From the NCBI GenBank assembly GCA_016290135.1, contig JAEESW010000021.1:1-39048 (forward strand): DNA of 39,048 bases, given 5' to 3'. The first letter of the stretch is position 1; each line of letters begins with the position of its first letter. Under the pieces are notes generated by a model that worked only from the letters and a program-made list of their open reading frames with translations, made no database searches and was not told where the DNA came from. This DNA comes from a bacterium. Its GTDB lineage: Bacteria > UBP6 > UBA1177. Positions 1 through 14,050 of the stretch are shown here, in pieces. Both the position numbers and the translations under genes were made by a program.

Positions 1-2841
1 GACGTTCCTCTTTCCAACAGGCAGCTCAGAAAGGAAGATGTCATGAATTCGATCGTCTGCCTTCTTGAACTTACCGACGGCAGAGGAAAGATCGACGATA
101 TCGACCATTTGGGCAACAGAAGGGTCCGCCTTGTCGGAGAGCTTCTCGAAGATGTCTTCAAGACCGGTCTCCTCAAGATGTCGCACAGCATCAAAGAAAA
201 GATCGCGGGAAGCGGCACGCTCGACAACCCGACGCCTTACGATGTCATCAGCTACAAGCAGGTCTCCGCGGTCCTGAAGGAATTCTTCGCGGGCGGTCAG
301 CTCAGCCAGTTCATGGATCACACGAACGTCCTTTCTGAGATGACCCACAAAAGAAGACTTTCTGCACTTGGTCCCGGCGGTCTGACGCGTGACCACGCAG
401 GCTTCGATGTCCGTGACGTCCACAGAACGCACTACGGCCGAATCTGCCCGGTAGAAACTCCCGAAGGTCCGAACGTAGGTCTTATCGTTTCTCTTACGAC
501 TTTTGCAAGGATCGACAAATTCGGATACATCGAGACTCCCTACAGGATCGTCAGAAACTGCAAAGTCACAGATGAGATCGTCTACCTCGACGCGATAAAG
601 GAAGAAAATGAAGTCATCATGCCCAGTTCGGTAAAACTTGATGAAAACGGCATGATCATGGACGAGATCGTCAACGCGAGAGTTGTCGGCGAAGTTGCCA
701 GAGTCCCGAGAGAAAGCGTTACTCTGGTCGACCTCGTTCCGGTCCAGCTCGTTTCGGTCTCGGCTGCACTTATTCCGTTCCTTGAGCACGACGACGCAAA
801 CAGAGCCCTGATGGGTTCGAACATGCAGCGTCAGGCTGTTCCGCTTATCAGAACAGACGCTCCGCTCGTAGGAACAGGTATGGAAAAGTATGTCGCGAGA
901 GACTCGGGCTATACCCTTTTCGCACAGCGTGACGGCACGGTCGTAAAAGTCGACTCGAGCAGGATCGTCGTAAAAGTCGAAGAGGACAACAATGTCGATG
1001 TCGATATTTATAACCTTATAAAATTCAAACGTTCCAACCAGAACACGGCGATCAACCAGCGTCCGGTCGTTTCTGTCGGCGACTTCGTCAGAAAGGGCGA
1101 CGTCATTGCCGACGGTCCGGCGATCAACCGCGGCGAACTTGCGCTCGGCAAGAACGTTCTTATCGCTTTCATGCCTTGGAACGGCTACAACTACGAGGAC
1201 TCCGTTCTCATCAACCGCAGACTCCTCAAGGATGACTATTACACTTCAGTCCACATCGAAGAGTTCATCTGCGAAGCAAGAGACACAAAGAGAGGTCCTG
1301 AAGAAATCACTGCCGATATCCCGAACGCGTCCGACGAGATTTTGAGAAAACTCGACGAGAGCGGCATCATCAGGATCGGTCAGAAGATAAAACCCGGCGA
1401 CATTCTCGTCGGCAAGGTCACACCGAAGGGCGAAACGGTCCTTACTCCTGAAGAAAAGCTCCTCAGAGCTATATTCGGCGAAAAGGCCGGCGATGTAAAA
1501 GACAATTCGCTCTATGTCCACCCGGGCACTGAAGGAGTAGTCATCGATACAAGGATCTTCTCGAGAAAGGGTGTCAAGAAAGACAACCGCATGAAAGAGC
1601 AGATGCAGGAGCAGATGGATGCCGTCAAGAGGAACCGCGACGACGAAGTCCGCATCATCGAGAAACACACCTACGAACTTGTCAGGAAGATGTTTGTCGG
1701 CAAAAAGACCGACGCTGATCTCAAAAATGAAAAGGACGCTGTCATCGTCAAGAAAGGAGCGACGCTCACCCAGGAAGTCCTCGACGGCATTCCTGAAGGT
1801 GTTCTCGGCGCAATCAGCGTAAAAGACAGAGATATCCTCAAGACCGCGAAAGAACTTATCCTCAACATGAGAAGAAAAGTCGACACGGTCAAAAAGATCT
1901 ACGACAACAAGCTGAAACAGATCTCGAGAGACGACGATCTCACTCCAGGCGTTGTAAAATCGGTCAAAGTTTTTGTCGCAGTCAAGAGAAAACTTTCGGT
2001 CGGCGACAAAATGTCGGGCCGTCACGGAAACAAAGGTGTCGTTTCGATGCTTCTTCCGGAAGAAGACGTTCCTTACATGGAAGACGGCAGAACGGTCGAC
2101 ATCGTCCTCAACCCGCTCGGCGTCCCCAGCCGTATGAACATCGGACAGATCTTCGAAGTCCATCTCGGCCTCGGCGCAAGAAAGCTCGGCGAGCAGATCA
2201 ACCGCTATCTCGAGGAGAACTACGGCGTTGACAAGCTCAGAGCGAAACTCAAAGAAGTCCTCAACCCGAGCAAGGAAGTCGCGAAACTCATCGACGAAGC
2301 TGATGAAGACGATGTCCGCAACTTCATCAAATCGATGAAAGGCGGTATCTATACGGCGACCCCTGTTTTTGACGGCGCGCAGGAATCGGAGATCAGAGAC
2401 ATTCTCAAAAAGACCGGCGAACGCGAAAACGGCAAGATGATACTTTTCGACGGCAGAACAGGCGAGCCTTTCGAATCTGATGTAACCGTCGGCGTCATGT
2501 ACTTCCTTAAGCTCCACCACCTTGTTGACGAGAAAGTCCATGCAAGAAGCACCGGTCCTTACTCGCTCGTCACCCAGCAGCCTCTCGGCGGCAAGGCGCA
2601 GTTCGGCGGCCAGAGACTCGGTGAGATGGAGGTTTGGGCACTCGGCGCTTACGGCGCAGCTTACTGTCTGCAGGAATTCCTTACCGTAAAATCGGATGAT
2701 GTCGAAGGAAGAAAGAAACTCTACGAAGCGATCGTCCGCGGCAAGACCAAATACGAAATGGGGATCCCGGCGTCGTTCTCCGTCCTTGTAAAAGAAATGC
2801 AGAGCCTCTGCCTTAATGTAAATTTGATTGAAGATAGATAG
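1..2841 (+). CDS. rpoB: RNA polymerase beta subunit, 5'-truncated by window edge
   Basis: The reading frame is open from base 1, so the gene begins upstream; 946 residues are visible and the N-terminal part is missing. It is the beta subunit of core RNA polymerase. The rifampicin-pocket region lies near 290-370 nt ([20 protein letters not shown]), followed by the conserved ETPEGPN block, the lysine/histidine region [12 protein letters not shown] (about nt 2005-2040) and the C-terminal clamp-connecting block with [10 protein letters not shown] (about nt 2587-2620). The Asp, His and Ser usually altered in resistant mutants are in the susceptible-type state, while the serine pair just before QLSQ is replaced by two glycines. 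It ends with TAG 10 nt before rpoC, and its last stop-codon base is also the first base of the rpoC ribosome binding site GGAGG, so the two are clearly co-transcribed. Confidence 0.99.
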   Translation, partial: DVPLSNRQLRKEDVMNSIVCLLELTDGRGKIDDIDHLGNRRVRLVGELLEDVFKTGLLKMSHSIKEKIAGSGTLDNPTPYDVISYKQVSAVLKEFFAGGQLSQFMDHTNVLSEMTHKRRLSALGPGGLTRDHAGFDVRDVHRTHYGRICPVETPEGPNVGLIVSLTTFARIDKFGYIETPYRIVRNCKVTDEIVYLDAIKEENEVIMPSSVKLDENGMIMDEIVNARVVGEVARVPRESVTLVDLVPVQLVSVSAALIPFLEHDDANRALMGSNMQRQAVPLIRTDAPLVGTGMEKYVARDSGYTLFAQRDGTVVKVDSSRIVVKVEEDNNVDVDIYNLIKFKRSNQNTAINQRPVVSVGDFVRKGDVIADGPAINRGELALGKNVLIAFMPWNGYNYEDSVLINRRLLKDDYYTSVHIEEFICEARDTKRGPEEITADIPNASDEILRKLDESGIIRIGQKIKPGDILVGKVTPKGETVLTPEEKLLRAIFGEKAGDVKDNSLYVHPGTEGVVIDTRIFSRKGVKKDNRMKEQMQEQMDAVKRNRDDEVRIIEKHTYELVRKMFVGKKTDADLKNEKDAVIVKKGATLTQEVLDGIPEGVLGAISVKDRDILKTAKELILNMRRKVDTVKKIYDNKLKQISRDDDLTPGVVKSVKVFVAVKRKLSVGDKMSGRHGNKGVVSMLLPEEDVPYMEDGRTVDIVLNPLGVPSRMNIGQIFEVHLGLGARKLGEQINRYLEENYGVDKLRAKLKEVLNPSKEVAKLIDEADEDDVRNFIKSMKGGIYTATPVFDGAQESEIRDILKKTGERENGKMILFDGRTGEPFESDVTVGVMYFLKLHHLVDEKVHARSTGPYSLVTQQPLGGKAQFGGQRLGEMEVWALGAYGAAYCLQEFLTVKSDDVEGRKKLYEAIVRGKTKYEMGIPASFSVLVKEMQSLCLNVNLIEDR

Positions 2842-2850
2842 GAGGATACC

Positions 2851-7161
<4,311 letters not shown>

Positions 7162-7185
7162 TTCCTATCCTCATTGTTGTTGTGC

Positions 7186-7210
7186 GACCCCGCTCCGGCG
7201 GGGTCTTTTT
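7186..7210 (+). terminator. Intrinsic terminator of the rpoBC operon
   Basis: A perfect 8-bp G+C-rich stem (7186-7193 pairing with 7198-7205) with the loop TCCG is followed by five T residues. It lies 25 nt after the rpoC stop codon. Confidence 0.95.
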
Positions 7211-7231
7211 ATTTCTCAGCCAAATGACCAC

Positions 7232-7260
7232 TTGTTTTTGATCCGTCTTTTTATTATAGT
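7232..7260 (+). promoter_or_regulatory. Probable sigma70-type promoter of the TPR lipoprotein gene
   Basis: TTGTTT at 7232-7237 and TATAGT at 7255-7260 are separated by 17 bp. It lies just after the rpoC terminator and 51 nt before the chosen start codon. This is a consensus match only. Confidence 0.5.
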
Positions 7261-7311
7261 CGTGTGTCTGACTTGTAGTTGAGGAATATAACGGACTTAT
7301 TGGCAGATAAA

Positions 7312-8430
7312 ATGAACCGAATTTTCCCGATCTTGATCGTTTTCTGCATGATTTTTGTTTCGTGCGCGACTGCTCCAGAGCAAAAGGCAGAGGAAATACC
7401 GCAGCAGGCTGCGCCAAGTCATGTCGAATCGGAATACGGGATCCGCGTGACCCCGAAAAGTGTCGAGATCTATGAAGTCTCCAAAGCGGCTGACGAGGAT
7501 CTTGACAAACTTTTTGCTGAAGCGAACCGCCTTTTCGACGAAAACAAGCTTGACGAGGCGGAGCGGCTCTACACAAGGATCGCGGAAACGGCTCCCGAGT
7601 ACACTCTTGCGCCCTCATGCCGTTACAATGCTGGGCTGATTGAGATCAAGCTCAAAAACTGGGAAGCTGCCGAAAAGAATTTTTTCCGGGCTTACGAAAC
7701 GATGCAGAAGCCTGAAGACAGGCGCGACGCCCTTCTAAACTGGCTCGAAGCGGCAAGAAATACCGGAATTTGGGAAAAAATCTCCGAAATCAGCGGTAAG
7801 ATCATCGGCAGCTTTCCGGCTCACAGCGAATTTAAGGAATCCGACAGGCGCGAGATCTCGCTGCGTTATGCCGAATCGCTCATAATGACCGGGAATGTCG
7901 AAGAAGGACGCCGGCTTGCGGATTACTGGAGGATGACGATTTTAAGGGAAACTCCGCGTCACGAAGCGGTCTACATCCCGGAACTTGCGCTCGCCTATTT
8001 CGTTCTTGGCAGAAGTTTCGTCAAGGAATTCAAGGATCTGGATCTCGGAGACTCGACCGAAAGCCTTGAAGAAAAGTGCAAAAAGATTGTCGAAGCGCAG
8101 ACTCAGTTTTTAAAAGCGATAAATGTCGGAGTCATCTTTTGGACAAACGCATCGGCCTTCGAAGCGGCAAAACTCTACACCGATCTATACGCGGAAATGG
8201 AGGCAAGACCCGCTCCCGAAGAGCTCACTGACGAAGAAAAATCGGTCTATACCTGCGAACTTTGGAAAAAGATCTCGATCCTTCTGAAGAAATCGCGCAA
8301 GACCTTGGTCAAAAGCACCGAAGCAGCCAAGAAGATCGGTGAAGAGAACGAATACACCGAAAAAAGTTTTGAAATGGTTGAAGAAATCGACCGTATCTAC
8401 GAAGAAAAAGAGAATATTTGCGGGAATTAG
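7312..8430 (+). CDS. TPR-repeat-like outer lipoprotein
   Basis: A lipoprotein of 372 residues of unknown role. The start is set at ATG 7312 because it gives a clean type II signal peptide with lipobox FVSC (lipidated Cys18); an upstream in-frame TTG at 7279 would add 11 unlikely residues. Mature residues about 55-180 are helical repeats of tetratricopeptide type (for example DKLFAEANRLFDENKLDEAE, then a second and third helix pair), resembling tol-pal/BamD-like periplasmic TPR proteins. The remainder is helical without a recognised domain and ends in a charged, Glu/Lys-rich stretch. TPR lipoproteins usually scaffold envelope complexes; the specific partner cannot be read from the sequence. 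It converges with the DUF1566 lipoprotein gene, the two stop codons being only 6 nt apart, with no obvious terminator between them. Confidence 0.85.
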   Translation: MNRIFPILIVFCMIFVSCATAPEQKAEEIPQQAAPSHVESEYGIRVTPKSVEIYEVSKAADEDLDKLFAEANRLFDENKLDEAERLYTRIAETAPEYTLAPSCRYNAGLIEIKLKNWEAAEKNFFRAYETMQKPEDRRDALLNWLEAARNTGIWEKISEISGKIIGSFPAHSEFKESDRREISLRYAESLIMTGNVEEGRRLADYWRMTILRETPRHEAVYIPELALAYFVLGRSFVKEFKDLDLGDSTESLEEKCKKIVEAQTQFLKAINVGVIFWTNASAFEAAKLYTDLYAEMEARPAPEELTDEEKSVYTCELWKKISILLKKSRKTLVKSTEAAKKIGEENEYTEKSFEMVEEIDRIYEEKENICGN

Positions 8431-8436
8431 CTTCGC

Positions 8437-10347
8437 TTATCTCACGCAGCGGACATATTTGGAATCAAATGATGACTTTGAACTGGAGAATATTCCTCCG
8501 GATCTGAAGTCAGCGATCCATGCAGAGCTATTTAGATAGTTGGAAGAAGACCACAATATCTTTGCGTCTCCCAACTTGCTGAAATAACCGTTCATAATAA
8601 CATAATTATTGGGCGCACAATCACTGCTTGTGTAGCAATCCGATTCAAGACAGCTGTCGGTAACACCGCATGCACCGCCTGTTTCCGTCTCCGAACAGTT
8701 CTGGATCAGTGTTCTGAGCTCGTTTATAGTCGGCAGATGCCAGTCGGAATATCCGCAAGCAGTCAGATTTTCGCAATAATTTGTGGCGTTTTGCCAGTTC
8801 ATATTCGCATCATAAATTGTTTCTGTAGCCAACGGCGACCACATTTTTCCTTCCACATTGTGACAGACATCTTTGCATCTTCCCGTTGACGGCTCACATT
8901 CTCCTTCGCAATTTTTGATTTTCCAATGACCTTTTTTGCAATATCTGGATTTTGTCGAAGGATTTCCTTCTCCACAGCTGTATTCGTCCGAAACACATTC
9001 TGCCTCGAGGCATTTTCCTGTCGATGGATCACAAGTGTAGTCGCAGTATTCTTCCGGAATCCAAAAACTATCCTCGCAGTGCAGCGATTGGGAGTTTATG
9101 CACTTGTCTTTACCTGACATACAGCCTTCGTCGCTGATTTCGTCCTCGGAATATTTTCTGACGCACCGGTAAAAATATTCAGTGTAAGTTCCCGGCGAAC
9201 CACTGGCAACTGTGCCGTAAATGAAGTTGACATACCAATCGTCGCTGGAGTAATCGGCTTGTGCGGAAGAAGAAAAAAGCACATCAATGTCACCGAGTTT
9301 GCTGTATTTGCCGCTTGAATCACGAGGACAGGAAGAACATACATTTTGCGCCCAGCAATCCTTTTTTGAAAGGCACTCATCTGTAACTCCGCATTCTCCA
9401 CCCGTCACAGTGCCTTCGCAGTTCCGTATCAGTGTCCGGAGTTCATCGATCGTCGGCAGATGCCAATCGCTGAATCCGCACTCTGTCAGACTGTCGCAAC
9501 TATTTCCCCAGAAAAATTTTTTTGATGACCACATATTGCCGTCAACAACATTACATCCGGTATTTGTGTTAAAACCGTCAATTTTTCGAACGCACCGGAC
9601 TCCGCCTGAATTCGTACAAGCATTACGACCTACTGCACCGTAATTAAAGTCAACACCGTATGCAAAACCCGGATCATCCACAGCAAATGTTTGGGAAAAA
9701 CCAGAAGATGACCAGTACCAGCCTTTGTCTTTGAATTTGCTGTAATTGCAGCCTGGATTGCAAACATAAGAATAGCAGTCGTCAGCATTCCAGCAATCAG
9801 TGAGGATCAGACAACTGTCTGAAAGTTCGCAATTTCCGCCCGTCTCAGTATTCGGACAGTTCTTGATCAGAGTTCTGAGTTCACTTATCGAGGGCAGCCT
9901 CCAGTCATCATAGCCGCAAGCTGTCAGGTTATAGCAATAATTGGATGCATCAGTGTGTCCCATATTGCCGGATGCGCGCGGTGCCCACATATTGTCATTG
10001 ATTATTGCACAGCTGTCGTCTTTGATCGGTTCACTGTCGTCATTGTCGCAGGCACTATCGTCTTCATCATATACTATAATTTCTTCTAAATCAGTTGTCT
10101 CGCCAGAGTCAAGATCAGGAAGTTTTTGCCATGAATCCGCATCTTCGGTTTCGTCAGAGTCGGCATCCATCTCCGAATCTTCAGGATCAGCGTCGGCATC
10201 AACATCGCTATCCGCTGCAATGTCATTGTCGACATCCGTTACGGCATCGCTCTCTGCTGTTTCCTTTTTTGAACTGCCGCAGCCCGTCATCAGCACAAAA
10301 AGCGCCAGAACGGCAAAAACATAAAAAACTGTCGTGATTTTCTTCAT
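8437..10347 (-). CDS. Lipoprotein with three DUF1566 (Lcl C-terminal) domains
   Basis: A secreted lipoprotein of 636 residues. The signal peptide ends in lipobox MTGC (Cys23). Residues about 30-105 are an extremely acidic Asp/Ser/Glu-rich spacer. Three DUF1566-type domains follow: about 108-255, 258-395 and 500-636. Each contains the hallmarks W(R/H)LPxxxELRTLI and a closing RCVRK-like or RCVR motif. Between the second and third is a Cys-rich stretch (about 405-500) with EGF-like spacing. The family is common on cell surfaces of deltaproteobacteria and some other gut or aquatic bacteria; the fold is related to C-type-lectin-like/formylglycine-generating-enzyme-like modules, and binding rather than catalysis is the likely role. 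The start ATG has GAGG upstream. A second member of the same family lies at 15521-17266 on the other strand. Confidence 0.9.
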   Translation of the reverse strand: MKKITTVFYVFAVLALFVLMTGCGSSKKETAESDAVTDVDNDIAADSDVDADADPEDSEMDADSDETEDADSWQKLPDLDSGETTDLEEIIVYDEDDSACDNDDSEPIKDDSCAIINDNMWAPRASGNMGHTDASNYCYNLTACGYDDWRLPSISELRTLIKNCPNTETGGNCELSDSCLILTDCWNADDCYSYVCNPGCNYSKFKDKGWYWSSSGFSQTFAVDDPGFAYGVDFNYGAVGRNACTNSGGVRCVRKIDGFNTNTGCNVVDGNMWSSKKFFWGNSCDSLTECGFSDWHLPTIDELRTLIRNCEGTVTGGECGVTDECLSKKDCWAQNVCSSCPRDSSGKYSKLGDIDVLFSSSAQADYSSDDWYVNFIYGTVASGSPGTYTEYFYRCVRKYSEDEISDEGCMSGKDKCINSQSLHCEDSFWIPEEYCDYTCDPSTGKCLEAECVSDEYSCGEGNPSTKSRYCKKGHWKIKNCEGECEPSTGRCKDVCHNVEGKMWSPLATETIYDANMNWQNATNYCENLTACGYSDWHLPTINELRTLIQNCSETETGGACGVTDSCLESDCYTSSDCAPNNYVIMNGYFSKLGDAKILWSSSNYLNSSAWIADFRSGGIFSSSKSSFDSKYVRCVR

Positions 10348-10461
10348 CTGGAACCTCGCTAAGTTTCAATTCCAAAAACACTATATTTTACAAAAACTCA
10401 ATAAAAACACCAGTTTTTTAAATTTGTCCCAGGAGACAGTTGCAAAAATTGAAGAAAAAAC

Positions 10462-10489
10462 TTGACATTCAAATGTTTCTGACTATCTT
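10462..10489 (+). promoter_or_regulatory. Promoter of the tRNA operon
   Basis: A perfect -35 TTGACA (10462-10467) is followed after 16 bp by TATCTT (10484-10489). The first tRNA starts 14 nt downstream. This is a good reference for the ordinary housekeeping promoter of this organism, and it differs clearly from the GTCAAC-N17-CTTAT motif of the island. Confidence 0.75.
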
Positions 10490-10502
10490 GTCGCCTGCCA
10501 GA

Positions 10503-10577
10503 GCGGGAATAACTCAGTGGTAGAGTGCTACCTTGCCAAGGTAGACGTCGCGGGTCCGAATCCCGTTTCCCGCTCCA
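10503..10577 (+). tRNA. tRNA-Gly (anticodon GCC)
   Basis: The acceptor stem GCGGGAA pairs with TTCCCGC. The anticodon loop within CCTTGCCAAGG gives GCC. The T-loop GGTCCGAATCC is canonical, the discriminator is T and CCA is encoded at 10575-10577. Confidence 0.98.
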
Positions 10578-10616
10578 TTTTTTTATGTCCTTTTTCAATC
10601 GAAATTCTTTTTGGTC

Positions 10617-10690
10617 GGCACCTTAGCCAAGAGGTAAGGCAGAGGTCTGCAAAATCTCCATCTCCGGTTCGAATCCGGAAGGTGCCTCCA
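10617..10690 (+). tRNA. tRNA-Cys (anticodon GCA)
   Basis: The acceptor GGCACCT pairs with AGGTGCC. The anticodon stem-loop GAGGT-CTGCAAA-ATCTC exposes GCA. The T-arm CCGGTTCGAATCCGG is perfect and CCA is encoded. It lies 39 nt after tRNA-Gly in the same transcript. Confidence 0.98.
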
Positions 10691-10708
10691 TTTTTCCTAA
10701 ATTGATCC

Positions 10709-10796
10709 GCCGGAGTGGCGGAATTGGTAGACGCAAGGGACTTAAAATCCCTCGGGATAACCTCCTGTACCGGTTCGAGCCCGGTCTCCGGCACCA
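10709..10796 (+). tRNA. tRNA-Leu (anticodon TAA)
   Basis: A class II tRNA of 88 nt. The acceptor GCCGGAG pairs with CTCCGGC, the anticodon stem AGGGA-CTTAAAA-TCCCT gives TAA, a long variable arm follows, and CCA is encoded at 10794-10796. It is the last gene of the tRNA cluster. Confidence 0.98.
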
Positions 10797-10873
10797 TTTT
10801 GTCACTTGTTTGAGTTTTTACCCTGATTTTGCGGATCAGTGGAATAGTCGGTTGATTTTTTCAGGAGGTCCTT

Positions 10874-12027
10874 ATGGTATCAAAGAGCAGATTTTTCCCC
10901 GAAATACACGGAAACCTGGGGTTCGGCTGCATGAGGCTGCCGATGAACGGCGAAAAAGTCGATTTCCAGGAATTCGGGAAGATGATAAAAGCCTTTATCG
11001 ATGCGGGTTTCAACTATTTTGACACCGCGCACGGATACATCAACGGGCTCTCTGAAACGGCGATACGCGACTGCCTCTCGACAAAGTATGAAAGAAGCCG
11101 CTTCCTGCTCACCGACAAGCTCACGGATCCGTATTTCAAGTGCCGGGAGGATATCCGCCCGTTTTTTGAAAAGCAGCTTTCCCTGTGCGGAGTCGATTAT
11201 TTCGATTTTTACCTCATGCACGCCCAGGACAAAAACAACTATCTTAAATTCAAGGAGTGCAGGGCTTATGAAACGGCTTATAAATTCAAGGAAGAAGGGC
11301 TGATCCGCCATTTCGCATCTCCTTCCACGACAAAGCCGAAGTTTTGAGGCAGATACTTTCGGAACATCCCGAGATTGAGCTTGTCCAGATCCAGTTCAAC
11401 TATGTTGATTACGATGATGCTTCGGTTGAAGCCCGCAAAGTATATGAAGTATGCGAGGAATTCGGCAAGCCTGTTGTCGTCATGGAGCCGGTCAAAGGGG
11501 GCTGTCTCGTAAAACTTCCCGAAGAAGCGGACAAAATTTTCAGAAGTCTGAACGGTGGAAGCAACGCAAGCTATGCTGTCAGATTTGCCGCATCCTTCCC
11601 GAATATGGCGGTCGTTCTTTCGGGGATGAGCAATATGGAGCAAATGAACGACAATATAAACGCGATGGCGGATTTCAAACCGCTTGACGGGCGTGAAATG
11701 CAGGCTGTCAAGGAAGTCTGCGGCATATTCAGAAGTATCGGTCTCGTTCCATGCACCTCATGCAGATACTGCATCGAGGAGAACCACTGCCCGAAAGAGA
11801 TACTCATTCCCGATCTTTTTGCATCGCTGAACTCAAAGAGCATCTTTCACAGCTGGAATACCGACTTTTATTACAACAACGTCCTCACCAAAAACGGGCA
11901 CGGAAAGGCGTCGGACTGCATAAAATGCGGAATGTGCGAACGTGTCTGCCCGCAGCATCTGGATATCAGAGAGCTTCTTGAAAAAGTCGCTGCCGAATTC
12001 GACAAAAAGGGAGAGCCGGTCGGCTGA
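10874..12027 (+). pseudogene. Aldo/keto reductase with C-terminal ferredoxin domain, broken by one frameshift
   Basis: Two consecutive frames together make one intact family member. The first (from ATG 10874, with AGGAGG 5 nt before it) has the aldo/keto reductase N-terminal half with the complete catalytic tetrad Asp50, Tyr55, Lys82 and His116. It runs off-frame after Phe147. Reading one base over from 11317, the expected sequence ISFHDKAEVL continues immediately and runs to 12027. This half ends in a two-cluster 4Fe-4S ferredoxin domain (CTSCRYC...CP and CIKCGMCERVCP). The break is therefore a single missing base around 11315-11316, where a Gly codon should be. Family members with this Fe-S tail are oxidoreductases typical of anaerobes. 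It could be a real recent pseudogene or an assembly/sequencing error; all other residues look well preserved, which favours very recent loss or error. Confidence 0.88.
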
Positions 12028-12070
12028 GAAAGCCTTTTTGCGGAAAAACTAAAAGTTCAATAGTATTTCT

Positions 12071-12097
12071 TTGCTTTCTTAAAAAAATAAATATAAT
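12071..12097 (+). promoter_or_regulatory. Possible promoter of the Cys-rich lipoprotein gene
   Basis: A perfect TATAAT (12092-12097) sits 55 nt before the start codon. The best -35 candidate is TTGCTT (12071-12076), at a short 15-bp spacing, so the -35 assignment is uncertain. Confidence 0.45.
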
Positions 12098-12152
12098 CGT
12101 CGCCGGGTAAGTAGTGTGCCCTGTTTTTATTTACATTTTTTTGAGGTATGAG

Positions 12153-13946
12153 ATGAAAAAGATCGCATTTCTATTAGTGGGTTTGGTTGCGGCTTTGTTT
12201 GTTTCCTGCGGCGGGGACAAAAAAGAGAAGCCGGAATGCGTCACAAATTCCGACTGCGGCAGCGGCCGGGAATGTATTGAAGGCTCCTGTTTTGACAAAG
12301 AGCCGGAAGAAGAAGTAAAGCCGGAATGTGTCACTTCGGAAGACTGCACGGACGGCAAAGAATGCCAGAATGGTTCTTGTGTAACTGTTCCGCCCTCTGA
12401 ATACTGCGGCGATGCTGTTGTCAACGGAACAGAACAGTGCGATGACGGCCAGGAAGCGAACGACGGCCATTATGGCGGCTGCAATGAAGACTGCACATTG
12501 GCAGGATACTGCGGCGATGCTATTGTCAACGGCGAAGAAGCCTGCGACAAAGGAACAGAAGGAAACGTCGGCGGCTACAACGGCTGCAAGGCAGACTGCA
12601 CGCTTGATGAACGCTGCGGCGACGGCGTCAAAAACGGCACTGAAGAGTGCGACGACGGCGAAAACAACGGCGTTTACGGATACTGCAACGCTCTTTGCAC
12701 GGGTGTAGGCGACTACTGCGGCGACGGTGTCAAAAACGGCGAAGAAGCCTGCGATGACGGCGAAAACAACGGAAAATACGGCAAGTGCAATACTGAATGC
12801 ACCGGTCTCGGCGACAGATGCGGCGATGCTGTTATTCAGAAAGCAGTATGCCCGGAACCTGCGGCAGAAGAAAGCGATGCCGACACTGAGACCCCCGACA
12901 CCGAAACTCCTGATAACGAGACTCCGGATACGGAAACTCCCGACACAGAAGTTCCTGATACCGAGACTCCCGACACTGAAGCTCCCGAAACTCCGGCTGA
13001 AGAGTGTGTCGTAAAGGAAAACGCAAACGAAGACTGTGACGAAGGCGAACTCAACGGTGTTTACGGACACTGCAACGCTGAATGCACCGGCTTCTACGGC
13101 TGCGGTGACGGTGTTCTTCAGGAAGACCAGGGCGAAGAGTGCGATTACGGCATAAACAACGGGACCGAATACTGCAAATACGGTGAAGAAGGGGAAGAAG
13201 GCGTTCCCTGCAAACGCTGCACTTCCGAATGCAAACTCTCCGAAGAAGATGCGACCCTCAACTACTGCGGCGATGCGGCTATAGTCGAGCTTAACGGCGA
13301 AGTCTGCGATGACGGCAAAGCTACGAACGGAACGATCTACGGACAGTGCAATGCAGAATGCACGAGCCTTATGGTCTGCGGTGACGGAGTCACTCAGCGT
13401 GCAGGCTGCTCCGGTTACGACAACTGTGTCGAAGTTACAAATGCAAACGAGATATGCGACAGCAACACCAAAGCATGCAATACTCTCGCGCTTGTTTATT
13501 CGGCAGAGAGCGAGGCTCTGTGCAGCGAATGTTCTTCATGGGATGAGTCGACCTGCCAGTGCGCTGAACACTACTCAGGAACCGACTGCCTTGTCTGCGA
13601 CGGTGCTCATTTCTGCAACGGACACGGAACATGCACGGCTGACAAAAAGACCGCAAAGACGACTTGTGAATGCAAAGATCATTTCACAGGTCCTAATTGC
13701 AACGAATGTGAAGACAAATACCACCTTAACGATGCAGGCACCATGTGCATCAAAGATTGCGACTCGTCATGCGGACAGGCAAGCTTCCTCATCAACCCGG
13801 CAAGCCACGGTCATTGTGACTACTCAGGTGAAAAAGGAGTATGTGTCTGCGATCCATGCTGGGTAACAACCGGTGTCGCACTTGTTCTGCCGACATTCGA
13901 AACTCCCGAGTGCGCACAGTACACTCCGAACGTCCCCGGCTGCTAA
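12153..13946 (+). CDS. Lipoprotein with Myxococcus-type cysteine-rich repeats and EGF-like C-terminus
   Basis: A surface lipoprotein of 597 residues. ATG 12153 is chosen (GAGG 6 nt upstream) because it starts a perfect lipoprotein signal with lipobox VSC (Cys19); an upstream in-frame ATG at 12114 would put 13 residues before it. After two short Cys motifs of the type ECVTxxDC come many copies of the repeat CGDGVxNGxExCDDG...CNxxC, recognisable as the Myxococcus cysteine-rich repeat family (TIGR02232). A linker of repeated PDTET units interrupts them (12880-12996). The last third has EGF-like modules (for example CSSWDESTCQCAEHYSG and CNGHGTC). It ends without a visible sorting or anchor domain. 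The role is probably structural or adhesive on the outer surface; no catalytic motif is visible. It is monocistronic, with its own promoter-like sequence. Confidence 0.92.
   Translation: MKKIAFLLVGLVAALFVSCGGDKKEKPECVTNSDCGSGRECIEGSCFDKEPEEEVKPECVTSEDCTDGKECQNGSCVTVPPSEYCGDAVVNGTEQCDDGQEANDGHYGGCNEDCTLAGYCGDAIVNGEEACDKGTEGNVGGYNGCKADCTLDERCGDGVKNGTEECDDGENNGVYGYCNALCTGVGDYCGDGVKNGEEACDDGENNGKYGKCNTECTGLGDRCGDAVIQKAVCPEPAAEESDADTETPDTETPDNETPDTETPDTEVPDTETPDTEAPETPAEECVVKENANEDCDEGELNGVYGHCNAECTGFYGCGDGVLQEDQGEECDYGINNGTEYCKYGEEGEEGVPCKRCTSECKLSEEDATLNYCGDAAIVELNGEVCDDGKATNGTIYGQCNAECTSLMVCGDGVTQRAGCSGYDNCVEVTNANEICDSNTKACNTLALVYSAESEALCSECSSWDESTCQCAEHYSGTDCLVCDGAHFCNGHGTCTADKKTAKTTCECKDHFTGPNCNECEDKYHLNDAGTMCIKDCDSSCGQASFLINPASHGHCDYSGEKGVCVCDPCWVTTGVALVLPTFETPECAQYTPNVPGC
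12880..12996 (+). repeat. Low-complexity PDTET-coding tandem repeat
   Basis: An in-gene array of roughly 15-18-bp units, coding for variants of ETPDTETPDNETPDTE, forms a negatively charged extended linker between Cys-rich modules of the lipoprotein. Such runs expand and contract by slippage, and the length may vary between strains. Confidence 0.85.
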
Positions 13947-13985
13947 CAGCAACTGACGACCATCACGTTTTTCATTCATAAAAAA

Positions 13986-14013
13986 TTGTCAAAAATCTCT
14001 TTTGTCTTAAAAT
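13986..14013 (+). promoter_or_regulatory. Possible promoter of the MoxR-like ATPase gene
   Basis: TTGTCA (13986-13991), a 16-bp spacer and TAAAAT (14008-14013) lie 37 nt before the start codon. This is a consensus match only. Confidence 0.5.
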
Positions 14014-14050
14014 CACAAGGTTTTTTAAACATTTTCTTGTGAGGCAGGCT

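Noticed and set aside
10528-10797. Minus-strand open frames over the tRNA cluster
   Set aside because: These are the well-known spurious ORFs produced by antisense tRNA sequence (RRPGSNRYRR and SGFEPE-like strings).
10503-12027. tRNA cluster considered as an integration site for a mobile element
   Set aside because: No integrase gene, no duplicated tRNA 3' end and no attachment-site repeat was found downstream in the window.
12174-13070. 298-codon minus-strand frame rich in Ala/Val/Phe, resembling a membrane protein
   Set aside because: It is the mirror of the Cys-rich repeat gene; the repetitive composition alone generates it.
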